From an uncultured Spirochaetia bacterium (GTDB taxonomy: Bacteria; Spirochaetota; Spirochaetia; SZUA-6; Bin103), in the NCBI GenBank assembly GCA_958296075.1, contig CATQHW010000002.1, positions 124,001 to 188,000 of the forward strand: a stretch of 64,000 nt of DNA. The letters are read 5' to 3'. Positions 33,514 to 43,560 of the stretch are shown in pieces. The notes beneath the pieces are model-generated. The model was not told the origin of the DNA. It did not search any database and saw only the letters and a list, made by a program, of their open reading frames with translations. How positions within the stretch are numbered: the stretch's first letter is position 1; each line of letters begins with the position of its first letter. Both the position numbers and the translations under genes were made by a program.

Positions 33514-34061
33514 CGGATCAGATCGAGGAACTCCGCCCGCGCGGCGCGGTCCGTACGCATGGCGCCGAGCAGGCACGACGTGCGCATCACCGGGTCCTGC
33601 TTGCGAACCCCGCGCATCATCACGCACAGATGGCGCGCTTCGATCACCACGCCCACGCCGCGCGCGTCGAGCAGCTCCATCAGCGCGTTGGCGACCTGAA
33701 CGGTGAGCCGCTCCTGGGTCTGCAGCCGATGCGCGTAGCAGTCGATCACGCGCGGGATGGCGGAGAAGCCGGCGATGCGTTCGTTGGGGAGGTAGGCGAC
33801 GTGGGCATGGCCGAAGAACGGCAGCAGGTGGTGCTCGCACAGCGAATGGATCTCGACCTCCTTCATGGCGATCATGTCGTCCGACTCGGACGGAAAGACC
33901 GCATCGGCCAGCTCCGCGGCGGGATCGAAGTCGTAGCCGGAGGTGAGGAACGCGAACGCCTTCGCGGCGCGCTCGGGCGTGCTCCGCAGGCCGTCGCGGG
34001 CCGGATCGTCGCCGGTCTCGGCCAACAGCGCGCCGTACAGCCGCGCCAGTGCATCACCCAT
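33510..34061 (-). CDS. folE: GTP cyclohydrolase I
   Basis: A 183-residue enzyme opening the folate pathway by converting GTP to dihydroneopterin triphosphate. The zinc site is seen in IHSLCEHHLLPFFG and ARHLCVMMRGVRKQDP (Cys, His, Cys), and the GTP site in HVAYLPNERIAGFSAIPRVID and RLQTQERLTVQVANAL. ATG at 34061 fits a promoter whose predicted start is one base upstream. It is the first gene of folE-folB/folP-folK-SDR. The protein lacks most of the N-terminal extension seen in mammalian and E. coli enzymes. Confidence 0.96.
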   Translation of the reverse strand: MGDALARLYGALLAETGDDPARDGLRSTPERAAKAFAFLTSGYDFDPAAELADAVFPSESDDMIAMKEVEIHSLCEHHLLPFFGHAHVAYLPNERIAGFSAIPRVIDCYAHRLQTQERLTVQVANALMELLDARGVGVVIEARHLCVMMRGVRKQDPVMRTSCLLGAMRTDRAARAEFLDLIR

Positions 34062-34068
34062 ATCCGGC

Positions 34069-34097
34069 ACTCTACGGACTGCCTGCGGGTCGGACAA
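34069..34097 (-). promoter_or_regulatory. Candidate promoter of the folate operon
   Basis: On the minus strand TTGTCC (34097-34092, 4 of 6) and TAGAGT (34074-34069, 4 of 6) are separated by 17 bases. The predicted transcription start near 34062 coincides with the folE ATG at 34061, implying a leaderless mRNA. Confidence 0.4.
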
Positions 34098-34125
34098 CAG
34101 CGGGCGGCCCGTGGTATGAGTGATC

Positions 34126-35079
34126 ATGCTCAAACGCCCCAAGATCGCCGTGATCGGCGCCGGCAACGTCGGCGCCACCTGCGCCCACTGGCTGGTCGCC
34201 CGGGAGCTGGGCGACGTGGTGCTGCTCGACATCCCCAAGGTCGCCTCGCAGACCAGAGGCAAGGCGCTCGACCTGTACGAGGCTACGCCGATCGAGCGGC
34301 TGGACTGCCGCGTCACCGGCACCGACGACTACGCGGAGCTGGCCGGTTCCGACATCGTCGTGCTGACCGCCGGCTCGCCGCGCCGGCCCGGCATGAGCCG
34401 CGACGACCTGATCAGGATGAACGCCGGCATCGTCGCCGGCGTCGCGGCACAGATACGCGAGCGCGTGCCCGACAGCATCCTCATCGTCATGACCAATCCG
34501 CTCGACGCCATGGTGTACGCCGCCTGGAAGGCGAGCGGCTTTCCGCGCGAGCGGATCGTCGGCCAGGCGGGCTGCCTGGACGTGGCGCGCTTCAAGACCT
34601 TCATCGCCGAGGAGACCGGCTACAGCGTGGAGGACATCAACGCGCTGCTGCTCGGCGGGCACGGCGACGACATGGTGCCGCTGCCGCGCTTCACCAACGT
34701 CGGCGGCATCCCGGTGACGGAGCTGATGAGCGCCGGGCGGCTGCACGAGCTGGTGGAGCGCACCAAGACCGGCGGCGGCGAGATCGTCGAGTTGATGGGA
34801 ACCAGCTCCTACTACGCGGCGGCCGCAGCCATCCTGCAGATGGTCGAGGCGATCGTCCGCGACAAGAAGCGCATCCTGCCGTGCGCGGCGCTCTGTCAGG
34901 GCGAGTACGGCGTGGACGGCATCTTCGTCGGCGTGCCGTGCGTGCTGGGCGCCGGCGGCGTGGAGCGGATCATCGAGGTGAATCTCGACGACGGGGAGCG
35001 GGCGGCATTCGCAACCTCGGCCGGCCACGTGCGCGAGCTGGTCGACGTCGTGCGCGCGCTGTTCCCGCAGTTCGCCTGA
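34126..35079 (+). CDS. mdh: Malate dehydrogenase (LDH-like type)
   Basis: A 317-residue NAD-dependent dehydrogenase. The NAD site is [19 protein letters not shown] with Asp in VVLLDIP; substrate residues lie in the loop [14 protein letters not shown] (two Arg as in MDH, not the Gln of LDH), in VMTNPLDAM, and in [15 protein letters not shown] with the catalytic His. It interconverts malate and oxaloacetate. ATG at 34126 is preceded by GAG; GTG six bases earlier is possible. It is followed by fumC with one base between, and sdhBAC lie convergently, forming a TCA-cycle cluster. Confidence 0.96.
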   Translation: MLKRPKIAVIGAGNVGATCAHWLVARELGDVVLLDIPKVASQTRGKALDLYEATPIERLDCRVTGTDDYAELAGSDIVVLTAGSPRRPGMSRDDLIRMNAGIVAGVAAQIRERVPDSILIVMTNPLDAMVYAAWKASGFPRERIVGQAGCLDVARFKTFIAEETGYSVEDINALLLGGHGDDMVPLPRFTNVGGIPVTELMSAGRLHELVERTKTGGGEIVELMGTSSYYAAAAAILQMVEAIVRDKKRILPCAALCQGEYGVDGIFVGVPCVLGAGGVERIIEVNLDDGERAAFATSAGHVRELVDVVRALFPQFA

Positions 35080-35080
35080 G

Positions 35081-36481
35081 ATGGCCGTGCCGGCTGAGCG
35101 CTTCCGGGAAGAGACCGACTCGCTCGGCGCCGTGCGCGTGCCCGCCGACCGCTACTGGGGGGCGCAGACGGAACGGTCGCGCAACAACTTCCGCATCGGC
35201 GGCGAGCGCATGCCGATCGAGGTGGTGCGCGCCTTCGGCATCGTCAAGAAGGCGGCGGCGATCGCCAACGCGGAGCTCGGCGTGCTGGAGGAAGCCACGC
35301 GCGACCTGATCGTGCGCGCCGCCGACCAGATCATCGCCGGCGAGCTGGACGATCACTTCCCGCTGGTCGTCTGGCAGACCGGCAGCGGCACGCAGTCGAA
35401 CATGAACGTCAACGAGGTGATCGCCAACCGCGCCATCGAGCTGGCCGGCGGCGAGCTCGGCAGCAAGGCGCCGGTCCACCCCAACGACGACGTCAACCGC
35501 TCGCAGTCCTCCAACGACACGTTTCCCGCCGCCATGCACGTCGCTGCGGTCTCCGCGCTGCGCGGGCGCCTGCTGCCGGCCGCGGCGGCGCTGCAGGAAG
35601 CGCTGGCGGCCAAGCGCGACGCGTTCGCGCCGATCGTCAAGATCGGCCGCACGCACCTGATGGACGCCGTGCCGCTGACGCTGGGCCAGGAGTTCTCGGG
35701 CTACGCCGAGCAGATCAAGCGCGGCCGGGAGCGGGTCGAGCGCGCGCTGCCGGGTCTGTACGAGCTGGCGTTGGGCGGCACCGCGGTCGGCACCGGGCTG
35801 AACGCGCCGCCGGGTTTCGCCGAGCGGGTTGCGGCCTGGATCGCTCGGCTCACCGGGCATCCGTTCGTCAGCGCTCCCAACAAGTTCGAGGCGCTGGCCG
35901 CGCACGACGCGATCGTGCACGGGTCCGGCGCCCTGAAGACGTTGGCGGCGGCGCTGATGAAGATCGCCAACGACATCCGCTGGCTCGGTTCCGGGCCGCG
36001 CTCGGGACTGGGCGAGCTGCGCCTGCCGGAGAACGAGCCGGGCAGCTCGATCATGCCGGGAAAGGTCAACCCCACCCAGTGCGAGGCGCTGACCATGGCC
36101 TGCGCGCGCGTGTTCGGCAACGACACCGCCATCACGGTCGCCGGGGCATCCGGCAACTTCGAGCTCAACGTCTTCAAGCCGCTGCTGATCGACAGCCTGC
36201 TGCAGTCGATCCGCCTGCTGGCCGACGGCATGGCCAGCTTCACCGAGCACTGCGTAGCCGGCATCGAGCCGGACCTCGAACGGATAGAGGATCTGGTGCA
36301 GCGGTCGCTCATGCTGGTGACCGCGCTCAACCCGCACGTTGGCTACGACCAGGCGGCGGCCATCGCCAAGACGGCGCATCGCGAAGGCGTCACGCTGCGC
36401 GAGGCTGCCATTCGCAGCGGCCACCTGACCGCCGAGCAGTACGACCGGTGGGTCCGCCCCGAGCGGATGGTGGGCAAGTAG
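35081..36481 (+). CDS. fumC: Fumarate hydratase class II
   Basis: A 466-residue aspartase/fumarase-fold enzyme converting fumarate to malate. The front has [24 protein letters not shown], the substrate sites [30 protein letters not shown] and [19 protein letters not shown], and the signature loop [17 protein letters not shown] contains the catalytic Ser. ATG lies one base after the mdh stop, so the two are one unit. Full length for the family. Confidence 0.97.
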   Translation: MAVPAERFREETDSLGAVRVPADRYWGAQTERSRNNFRIGGERMPIEVVRAFGIVKKAAAIANAELGVLEEATRDLIVRAADQIIAGELDDHFPLVVWQTGSGTQSNMNVNEVIANRAIELAGGELGSKAPVHPNDDVNRSQSSNDTFPAAMHVAAVSALRGRLLPAAAALQEALAAKRDAFAPIVKIGRTHLMDAVPLTLGQEFSGYAEQIKRGRERVERALPGLYELALGGTAVGTGLNAPPGFAERVAAWIARLTGHPFVSAPNKFEALAAHDAIVHGSGALKTLAAALMKIANDIRWLGSGPRSGLGELRLPENEPGSSIMPGKVNPTQCEALTMACARVFGNDTAITVAGASGNFELNVFKPLLIDSLLQSIRLLADGMASFTEHCVAGIEPDLERIEDLVQRSLMLVTALNPHVGYDQAAAIAKTAHREGVTLREAAIRSGHLTAEQYDRWVRPERMVGK

Positions 36482-36488
36482 CCGTAGT

Positions 36489-36595
36489 CAGGTACTACCT
36501 GGCAATCAAAAGTGAGTGACAGAAAGCTCTGGCGTCCAAGATGTAGATCCTGATCTGACAGGCGGCTCCGACGCTTCGCTGCCTGGTAGGTCAGT
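36489..36595. other. Intergenic palindromes between fumC and sdhB
   Basis: The 163-base gap between the convergent fumC and sdhB genes holds a 13-base palindrome CAGGTA-C-TACCTG (36489-36501) and an imperfect hairpin with arms CTGACAGGC and GCCTGGTAGGTCAG (about 36555-36595). Either could end transcription, though neither is followed by a T-run. No gene is visible. Confidence 0.3.
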
Positions 36596-36644
36596 AGCAC
36601 CCTCGCGATTACTCCGCGTATCGCCCGGTGCCCGACGCCGTTCC

Positions 36645-37400
36645 TCAACCGCCGGCGGGGTCGCGGAACTCGGCGGCCAGGAACTCGCGGTTGAGGCGCG
36701 CGATGGTGTCGAAGGAGATCCCCTTGGGGCACTCCGCTTCGCACTCCGCTTCGTTCGTGCAGTTGCCGAACCCCTCCGCGTCCATGGCGCGGACCATGGC
36801 GCGGGCGCGCCGGCGCCGCTCGGGCTGCCCCTGCGGGAGCCGGCCCAGATGGGTCAGCTTGGCGCCGGTGAAGAGCATCGCGGAGGCGTTCTTGCAGGCC
36901 GCCACGCACGCGCCGCAGCCGATGCACGCCGCGGCGTCGAGCGCCGTCTCCGCCGCCTCCTTGCCGACCGGTACGGCGTTCGCCTCCGGCGCGCTGCCGG
37001 TGTTGACCGAGACGTAGCCGCCCGACTGGATGATCCGGTCGAAGGCGCTGCGGTCCACCACCAGGTCCTTGATCACCGGGAAGGCGCGCGCCCGCCACGG
37101 CTCGACCACCAGCGTGTCGCCGTCGGAGAAGTGGCGCAGGTGCAGTTGGCAGACCGTGACTCCCGGCAACGGGCCGTGCGCGCGGCCGTCGATCATGAAG
37201 CCGCACGAGCCGCAGATACCCTCCCGGCAGTCGTGCTCGAAGGCGATCGGCTCCTCGTCGCGCCGCTCCAGCGAGTCGTTGAGCACGTCCAGCATCTCCA
37301 GGAACGACATGTCGGGCGAGACGTCCGGCACCTCGTAGTCGACCAGCCGGCCACGCCGCTCCTCGCGCCGCTGCCGCCAGACGCGCAACCGGATCGTCAT
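36645..37400 (-). CDS. sdhB: Succinate dehydrogenase/fumarate reductase iron-sulfur subunit
   Basis: A 251-residue electron-transfer subunit with an N-terminal 2Fe-2S domain ([17 protein letters not shown] plus the Cys in VTVCQLHL) and a C-terminal domain with [11 protein letters not shown] (4Fe-4S) and the later cysteines in [16 protein letters not shown] (for the remaining clusters). The sequence style is that of the three-subunit, menaquinone-linked type found in Bacteroidetes, Chlamydiae and related phyla. ATG at 37400 is 13 bases after the sdhA stop; gene order is sdhC-sdhA-sdhB. Confidence 0.95.
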   Translation of the reverse strand: MTIRLRVWRQRREERRGRLVDYEVPDVSPDMSFLEMLDVLNDSLERRDEEPIAFEHDCREGICGSCGFMIDGRAHGPLPGVTVCQLHLRHFSDGDTLVVEPWRARAFPVIKDLVVDRSAFDRIIQSGGYVSVNTGSAPEANAVPVGKEAAETALDAAACIGCGACVAACKNASAMLFTGAKLTHLGRLPQGQPERRRRARAMVRAMDAEGFGNCTNEAECEAECPKGISFDTIARLNREFLAAEFRDPAGG

Positions 37401-37413
37401 TTGCAGCGGGTCC

Positions 37414-39359
<1,946 letters not shown>

Positions 39360-39363
<4 letters not shown>

Positions 39364-40025
39364 GCGCCGCTCCCGGCGGCCAGGAAGTAGATCGGCAGCG
39401 ACGCGAAGCCGGCCGGCACCGCCACCGCGAAGACGGTGCCCGCCGCGCGGATCACGCGGGCGTACCGCACGTGGTGCAGTCCGAGCGACTTGAAGCCGGA
39501 CTGAAAGCCGTGCAGCAGGTGCCCGGCGAGCAGGATCATCGCCGCGACGTACAGCACCGCGTACAGCGGATCGCGGAAGGTGGCGACCACTAGGTCGTAC
39601 AGTGACACGTGGTCCGCCCGCGGGCCGAAGCGCGACTCGTAGAAGAACTGCCGGAGATGGATCACCAGGAAGATGAAGGTGGCGCTGCCGGTGATCGCCA
39701 TCGTACGGGACGCCGGCGTGCCGGCGCCGGCCGACCGGTTCCTGACGTAGCGCACCGGCCGCGCCCGGCGGTTCCGGACCGTGAGCCACACGCCGCTCGC
39801 CGCGTGCAGCGCGATCGACAGGAACAGCAGCACCTCGACGATGCGGATGACGATGTTGGCGGTGAGTTCGTGCGCGTGTTCCTCGAACCGCTCCGCGCCG
39901 GCGTAGAGCTGCAGGTTGCCGTACAGATGGACCACCAGGAACGAGCACAGGAACAACCCCGTGGCGCCCATCAGCGCCTTCTTGCCGACCGACGAGGTCA
40001 GCATCTCGAAGCACCAGCGAATCAC
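39360..40025 (-). CDS. sdhC: Succinate dehydrogenase cytochrome b558 subunit
   Basis: A 221-residue membrane anchor with five helices. The pattern [26 protein letters not shown], the second helix [17 protein letters not shown], the third helix [18 protein letters not shown] and the fourth [18 protein letters not shown] place four His residues as expected for two b haems. A single large anchor replaces SdhC plus SdhD, as in Bacillus and Bacteroides. GTG at 40025 is the outer start; an ATG seven codons later ([11 protein letters not shown]) is likely as good. It is first in sdhCAB. Confidence 0.93.
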
Positions 40026-40104
40026 GCGCCGCCGACTGTACGGGAATGCCGAGGCAGGGCGCTACCGCCGGGCGGACGGACCGAGCTGGACCGGTCGCCG
40101 CGCT

Positions 40105-41889
40105 TCAGCCGGCGGCCAGCTCCTCGGCCTGCTCGACCATCCGCTCGACCATCGCCAGGCCGCGGTCCCAGAATCGGGGATCGGTCAGATCGACGCCCAA
40201 CGGCTCCATGATCCGGTGCGGCCAGTCGGACCCGCCGGCGGCCAGCATCTCCACGTACGAGTCCGCGAACGAGGCGCCGGCCTGCCGGTAGCGGGCGTAG
40301 AGCGCCAGCACCAGCAGCTCGCCGAAGGAGTAGGCATAGACGTAGCCGGGCGTGTGGACGAAGTGCGGGATGTAGCTCCACCAGATGCCGTAGTCCCCGG
40401 TCAGGGTGACACTGTCGCCGAACATCGCCCGTTGCGTGGTCAGCCACAGCTCCGAGAAGCGTTCGGCGGTCAGCTCGCCGCCGGTGCGGCGCGCCTCGTG
40501 GATCGCCTGCTCGAAGCGGTTCATCGCGGTCTGGCGAAAGACGGTGGCGAAGGTGTCCTCGATGCGGCGCACCAGCATGGCCAATCGCTCGCGCCGGTCC
40601 CCTTCCCGGTCTATCAGAGCCTGGAAGACCAGCGTCTCGCCGAACACCGAGGCGGTCTCCGCGGTGGTCAGCGGCGTGTGGAACTGCAGGTACCCCCGCG
40701 GGGCGGCCAGCAGGGCGTGCACGCCGTGGCCCAACTCGTGCGCCAGGGTCATCACGTCGCGCGGCCGCCCCTCGTAGTTCAGCAGCAGGTAGGGGTGATG
40801 GGAGGGCACCGACGGGTGGCAGAAGGCGCCGCCGCGCTTGCCCGGCCGGATCGGCGCGTCGATCCAGGCGTTGTCGAAGAAGCGCGCGCCCTGCTCGCCG
40901 AGCCGATCGCTGAACCGCCGGTAGGCCGACAGCACGATCTGCACCGCCTCATCCCACCGGTAGCGGCGCGCTCCCGAAGCCAGCGGCGCGTAGCGGTCGT
41001 AGTCGAACAGCTCGCCGACCGCCAGGAGCCGGCGCTTGAGCCGGTAGTAGCGCTCGACGATGTCGTAGCGGCCCACCACCGCCGCGACCAGCGCGTCGAC
41101 GATGCGGTCGTCGACCTGGTTGTCGAGATTGCGATCGCTGATCCAGTTGGGGAAGCTGCGCAGCCGGTCCTCCGACGCCTTGTCGGCCAGGAGCGTGTTG
41201 AACACGAAGGTCGAGGTGGGCAGCAGCGCCCGCAGCCCTGCGGTCACCGCCGCCGCCGCCCGCCGGCGCAGCGGGCGGTCGGATTCGTGGAGCGTGTTCA
41301 GCAGCTCCTCGCGCTGGACGTCATCGCCGTCGAGCCGGAACCGGGCCGCCGCGTGCACCTCGTCGAAGTAGCGGACCCAGGCGCTCCGGCCCGTGACCGA
41401 CTTCTCGCTGAGCACGCGCTCCTCTGGCTCGGAGAGCAGGTGCGGCCGGGTGCGGCGCGTGACCCGCAGGAAGTGGCGGTAGCGGGCGGTCCGCGCGTCG
41501 GCAAGGAGCGCGTCGGCCTGCTCGTCGTCGACCGCCGCCCACTCCAGCTCGAAGAACAGCAAGGTCTGGCGCAGCCGCGCCGACCGCTCGGTGAGCTTCT
41601 GCAACAGCGCGCCGCGCCGCGCGTCGCCGGTGTCGGCCGACCACGCCAGATGGGCATAGGTGGCCGCCTTGCCGGCCCGCTCCAGGCAGCCCTCGTAGCG
41701 CGCGACCAGGCTGGTCAGCTCGGCGGCGTCCAGGCCGGCGATGCGGCCGCGGTAGGCGGCGGCCAGCTCGGCGGCCTCCCGGTCGACCGCTTCCAGGTCG
41801 CGATCGAGCGCCGGGTCGTCGGTGGCGGCGTACAGGTCGCCGAGGTCCCAGCGGACCGCCGCGGCCGATTCGGCGGGGGATGAATCCAT
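40105..41889 (-). CDS. pepF: M3 family oligoendopeptidase F-like peptidase
   Basis: A 594-residue zinc metallopeptidase. The HExxH motif is His384-Glu-Leu-Gly-His388 in MTLAHELGHGVHALLA, and the third ligand Glu lies in TTAETASVFGETLVFQ about 25 residues later. The helical N-terminal domain WDLGDLYAATDDPALDRDLE is typical of PepF. It cleaves short peptides in the cytoplasm. ATG at 41889 with AGAGG upstream. It is divergent from the mrp gene. Confidence 0.95.
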   Translation of the reverse strand: MDSSPAESAAAVRWDLGDLYAATDDPALDRDLEAVDREAAELAAAYRGRIAGLDAAELTSLVARYEGCLERAGKAATYAHLAWSADTGDARRGALLQKLTERSARLRQTLLFFELEWAAVDDEQADALLADARTARYRHFLRVTRRTRPHLLSEPEERVLSEKSVTGRSAWVRYFDEVHAAARFRLDGDDVQREELLNTLHESDRPLRRRAAAAVTAGLRALLPTSTFVFNTLLADKASEDRLRSFPNWISDRNLDNQVDDRIVDALVAAVVGRYDIVERYYRLKRRLLAVGELFDYDRYAPLASGARRYRWDEAVQIVLSAYRRFSDRLGEQGARFFDNAWIDAPIRPGKRGGAFCHPSVPSHHPYLLLNYEGRPRDVMTLAHELGHGVHALLAAPRGYLQFHTPLTTAETASVFGETLVFQALIDREGDRRERLAMLVRRIEDTFATVFRQTAMNRFEQAIHEARRTGGELTAERFSELWLTTQRAMFGDSVTLTGDYGIWWSYIPHFVHTPGYVYAYSFGELLVLALYARYRQAGASFADSYVEMLAAGGSDWPHRIMEPLGVDLTDPRFWDRGLAMVERMVEQAEELAAG

Positions 41890-41964
41890 GGTCCTCTCTC
41901 GCGTTCCGGGATTCTCGTTCCGGGGATTCGCTGCCCCCGGCGTCGTTGGGCGGTATCATACGGT

Positions 41965-43275
41965 ATGGCTTCAAAAGCGGACGTCACCGACGCCCTGCGC
42001 GCGATCGTGGATCCCGACCTGCACCAGGACATCGTCAGCCTGGGGTTCCTGAAAGTGGTGGAGATCGAGGACGGGCACGTGCTGGCGCAGATTCACATCA
42101 CCACCCCCGCCTGCCCGGTGCGGGACGAGTTCAAGACGCAGGCCGAGCGGCTGATCGGCGACCTGCCCGGGGTCAAGTCGGTCACGGTGCGGATCACCGC
42201 GCCGGAACAGCGGCGCAGCTCGCCGGTCAAGGAGTCGGGCCTGGAGGAGGTTTCGGCGATCATCGCCGTGGCTTCCTGCAAGGGCGGGGTCGGCAAGTCG
42301 ACGGTCGCCGCCGGCATCGCCAGCGAGTTGGCGCGCCGCGGCCATCGGGTCGGCCTGCTGGACGCCGACATCTTCGGCCCGTCGGTGCCGACCCTGTTCA
42401 ACCGCCACGATCAGCCGCTCACCGCCGGACGCGGCAACCTGCTGGCGCCGGTCGCGGTCGGCCCGCTGCAGGTCATGTCGTTCGGCTTCTGGCTCGGCGA
42501 CGCGCCGGCGGTGATGCGCGGGCCGATGGTCACCAACTACGTGCAGCAGTTCCTGCACGGCGTGGCCTGGGGACCCCTGGACTACCTGCTGCTCGATCTG
42601 CCGCCGGGAACCGGCGACATCCAGCTCACCATCACGCAGGCGATCCAGTTGGACGGCGCGCTCATCGTCACCACTCCGCAGGCGCTGGCGCTCACCGACG
42701 TCGGCAAGGGGATCGTGATGTTCGACAAGGTCGAGGTGCCGGTGCTCGGCGTGATCGAGAACATGGCCTGGTTCGCCGACGGCAGCGGCCGGCGGCATCA
42801 CGTGTTCGGCGAAGGCGGGGGCGAGGCGCTGGCCGAGCGGTTCGGCGTGCCGCTGCTCTACCAGCTTCCGCTCGATCCGGCCGCCTACGGCGGCGTCTTC
42901 GACGCGTACGCCGGGGACGAGGGTCTTGCGCGCGCGTCCGACGCGGTCGTGCGGGCGCTGGGACGGAGCAAGGCCGGCTCGCAGGCGAGGCCGGAGGTGG
43001 CGTTCGACGAACGCGCGATCAGCGTGAGCTGGGAGGACGGGTCGGTCGACCGCGTCACCAACCGCGCGTTGCGCGCCAACTGCCGGTGCGCGCGCTGCAT
43101 CGACGAGTTCTCCGGCGCGCAGCTCCTCGACGTCGAACGCATCCCGGCGGACATCCGCGCGGAGGAGGTGCGGGTGGTCGGCAACTACGCGTTGGCGGTG
43201 ACCTGGAGCGACGGCCACTCGACCGGGCTCTACCCGTACCGGACCATCAAGTCACTGGCGGCGGAGGCGGCCTGA
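41965..43275 (+). CDS. Mrp/HCF101-type iron-sulfur carrier ATPase
   Basis: A 436-residue three-domain protein: an N-terminal DUF59/MIP18 domain (ALRAIVDPDLHQDIVSLGFLKVVEI and the TTPACPVRDEF motif), a central P-loop ATPase with the deviant Walker A SCKGGVGKST and DLPPGTGDIQLT, and a C-terminal DUF971 domain (VSWEDGSVDR, NCRCARCIDEFSG). The CxxC that binds Fe-S in bacterial Mrp (ENMSYFxCPHC) is replaced by ENMAWFADGSGRRHHVFG, as in plastid HCF101, where the DUF971 cysteines are thought to help hold the cluster. It probably delivers Fe-S clusters to the many ferredoxin-type and SDH/Rieske proteins here. TATCAT lies 5 bases before the ATG. Confidence 0.92.
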   Translation: MASKADVTDALRAIVDPDLHQDIVSLGFLKVVEIEDGHVLAQIHITTPACPVRDEFKTQAERLIGDLPGVKSVTVRITAPEQRRSSPVKESGLEEVSAIIAVASCKGGVGKSTVAAGIASELARRGHRVGLLDADIFGPSVPTLFNRHDQPLTAGRGNLLAPVAVGPLQVMSFGFWLGDAPAVMRGPMVTNYVQQFLHGVAWGPLDYLLLDLPPGTGDIQLTITQAIQLDGALIVTTPQALALTDVGKGIVMFDKVEVPVLGVIENMAWFADGSGRRHHVFGEGGGEALAERFGVPLLYQLPLDPAAYGGVFDAYAGDEGLARASDAVVRALGRSKAGSQARPEVAFDERAISVSWEDGSVDRVTNRALRANCRCARCIDEFSGAQLLDVERIPADIRAEEVRVVGNYALAVTWSDGHSTGLYPYRTIKSLAAEAA

Positions 43276-43529
43276 ACCCGCTGCCGGGACCGTTCACGGA
43301 CCCGACCAGCGTCGGCGTCTGCCACGGCTCGAGCTGCTCCCTGGCGTTCTGCGAGGACGTGCTGGAGGCGGGCTACGAGTACGCCGCGCGGTCGGTGCCG
43401 GTCCGGCGTTGCGGCTGCCTGGGCCACTGCGACGAGGGGCCGAACGTGGTCTACGGCGGCGTGGTCTACACCGACATGGACCCGGCCAAGATGCGCGCCC
43501 TGCTCGCCGGGCTCGGATTGAGCGGTTAG
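43272..43529 (+). CDS. Thioredoxin-like 2Fe-2S ferredoxin, small
   Basis: A short frame coding about 85 residues with four Cys in the pattern of thioredoxin-like ferredoxins: VCHGSSCSLAFCEDVLEAG, then RRCGCLGHCDEGPNVVYGGVVYTDMDPAKMRALL. The part after CGCLGHCDEGP, with VVYGGVxYxxMxPxKxxxLL, is typical of the (2Fe-2S) ferredoxin domain also found in NuoE. No ATG, GTG or TTG is available; a CTG at 43272 overlaps the mrp stop as CTGA and has GGAGG four bases upstream, so initiation at CTG by coupling is the simplest reading. It probably works with the Mrp protein in cluster transfer. Confidence 0.75.
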   Translation: MNPLPGPFTDPTSVGVCHGSSCSLAFCEDVLEAGYEYAARSVPVRRCGCLGHCDEGPNVVYGGVVYTDMDPAKMRALLAGLGLSG

Positions 43530-43560
43530 CGCAATCAGATAATCAGAAGGAGAATGAGTG

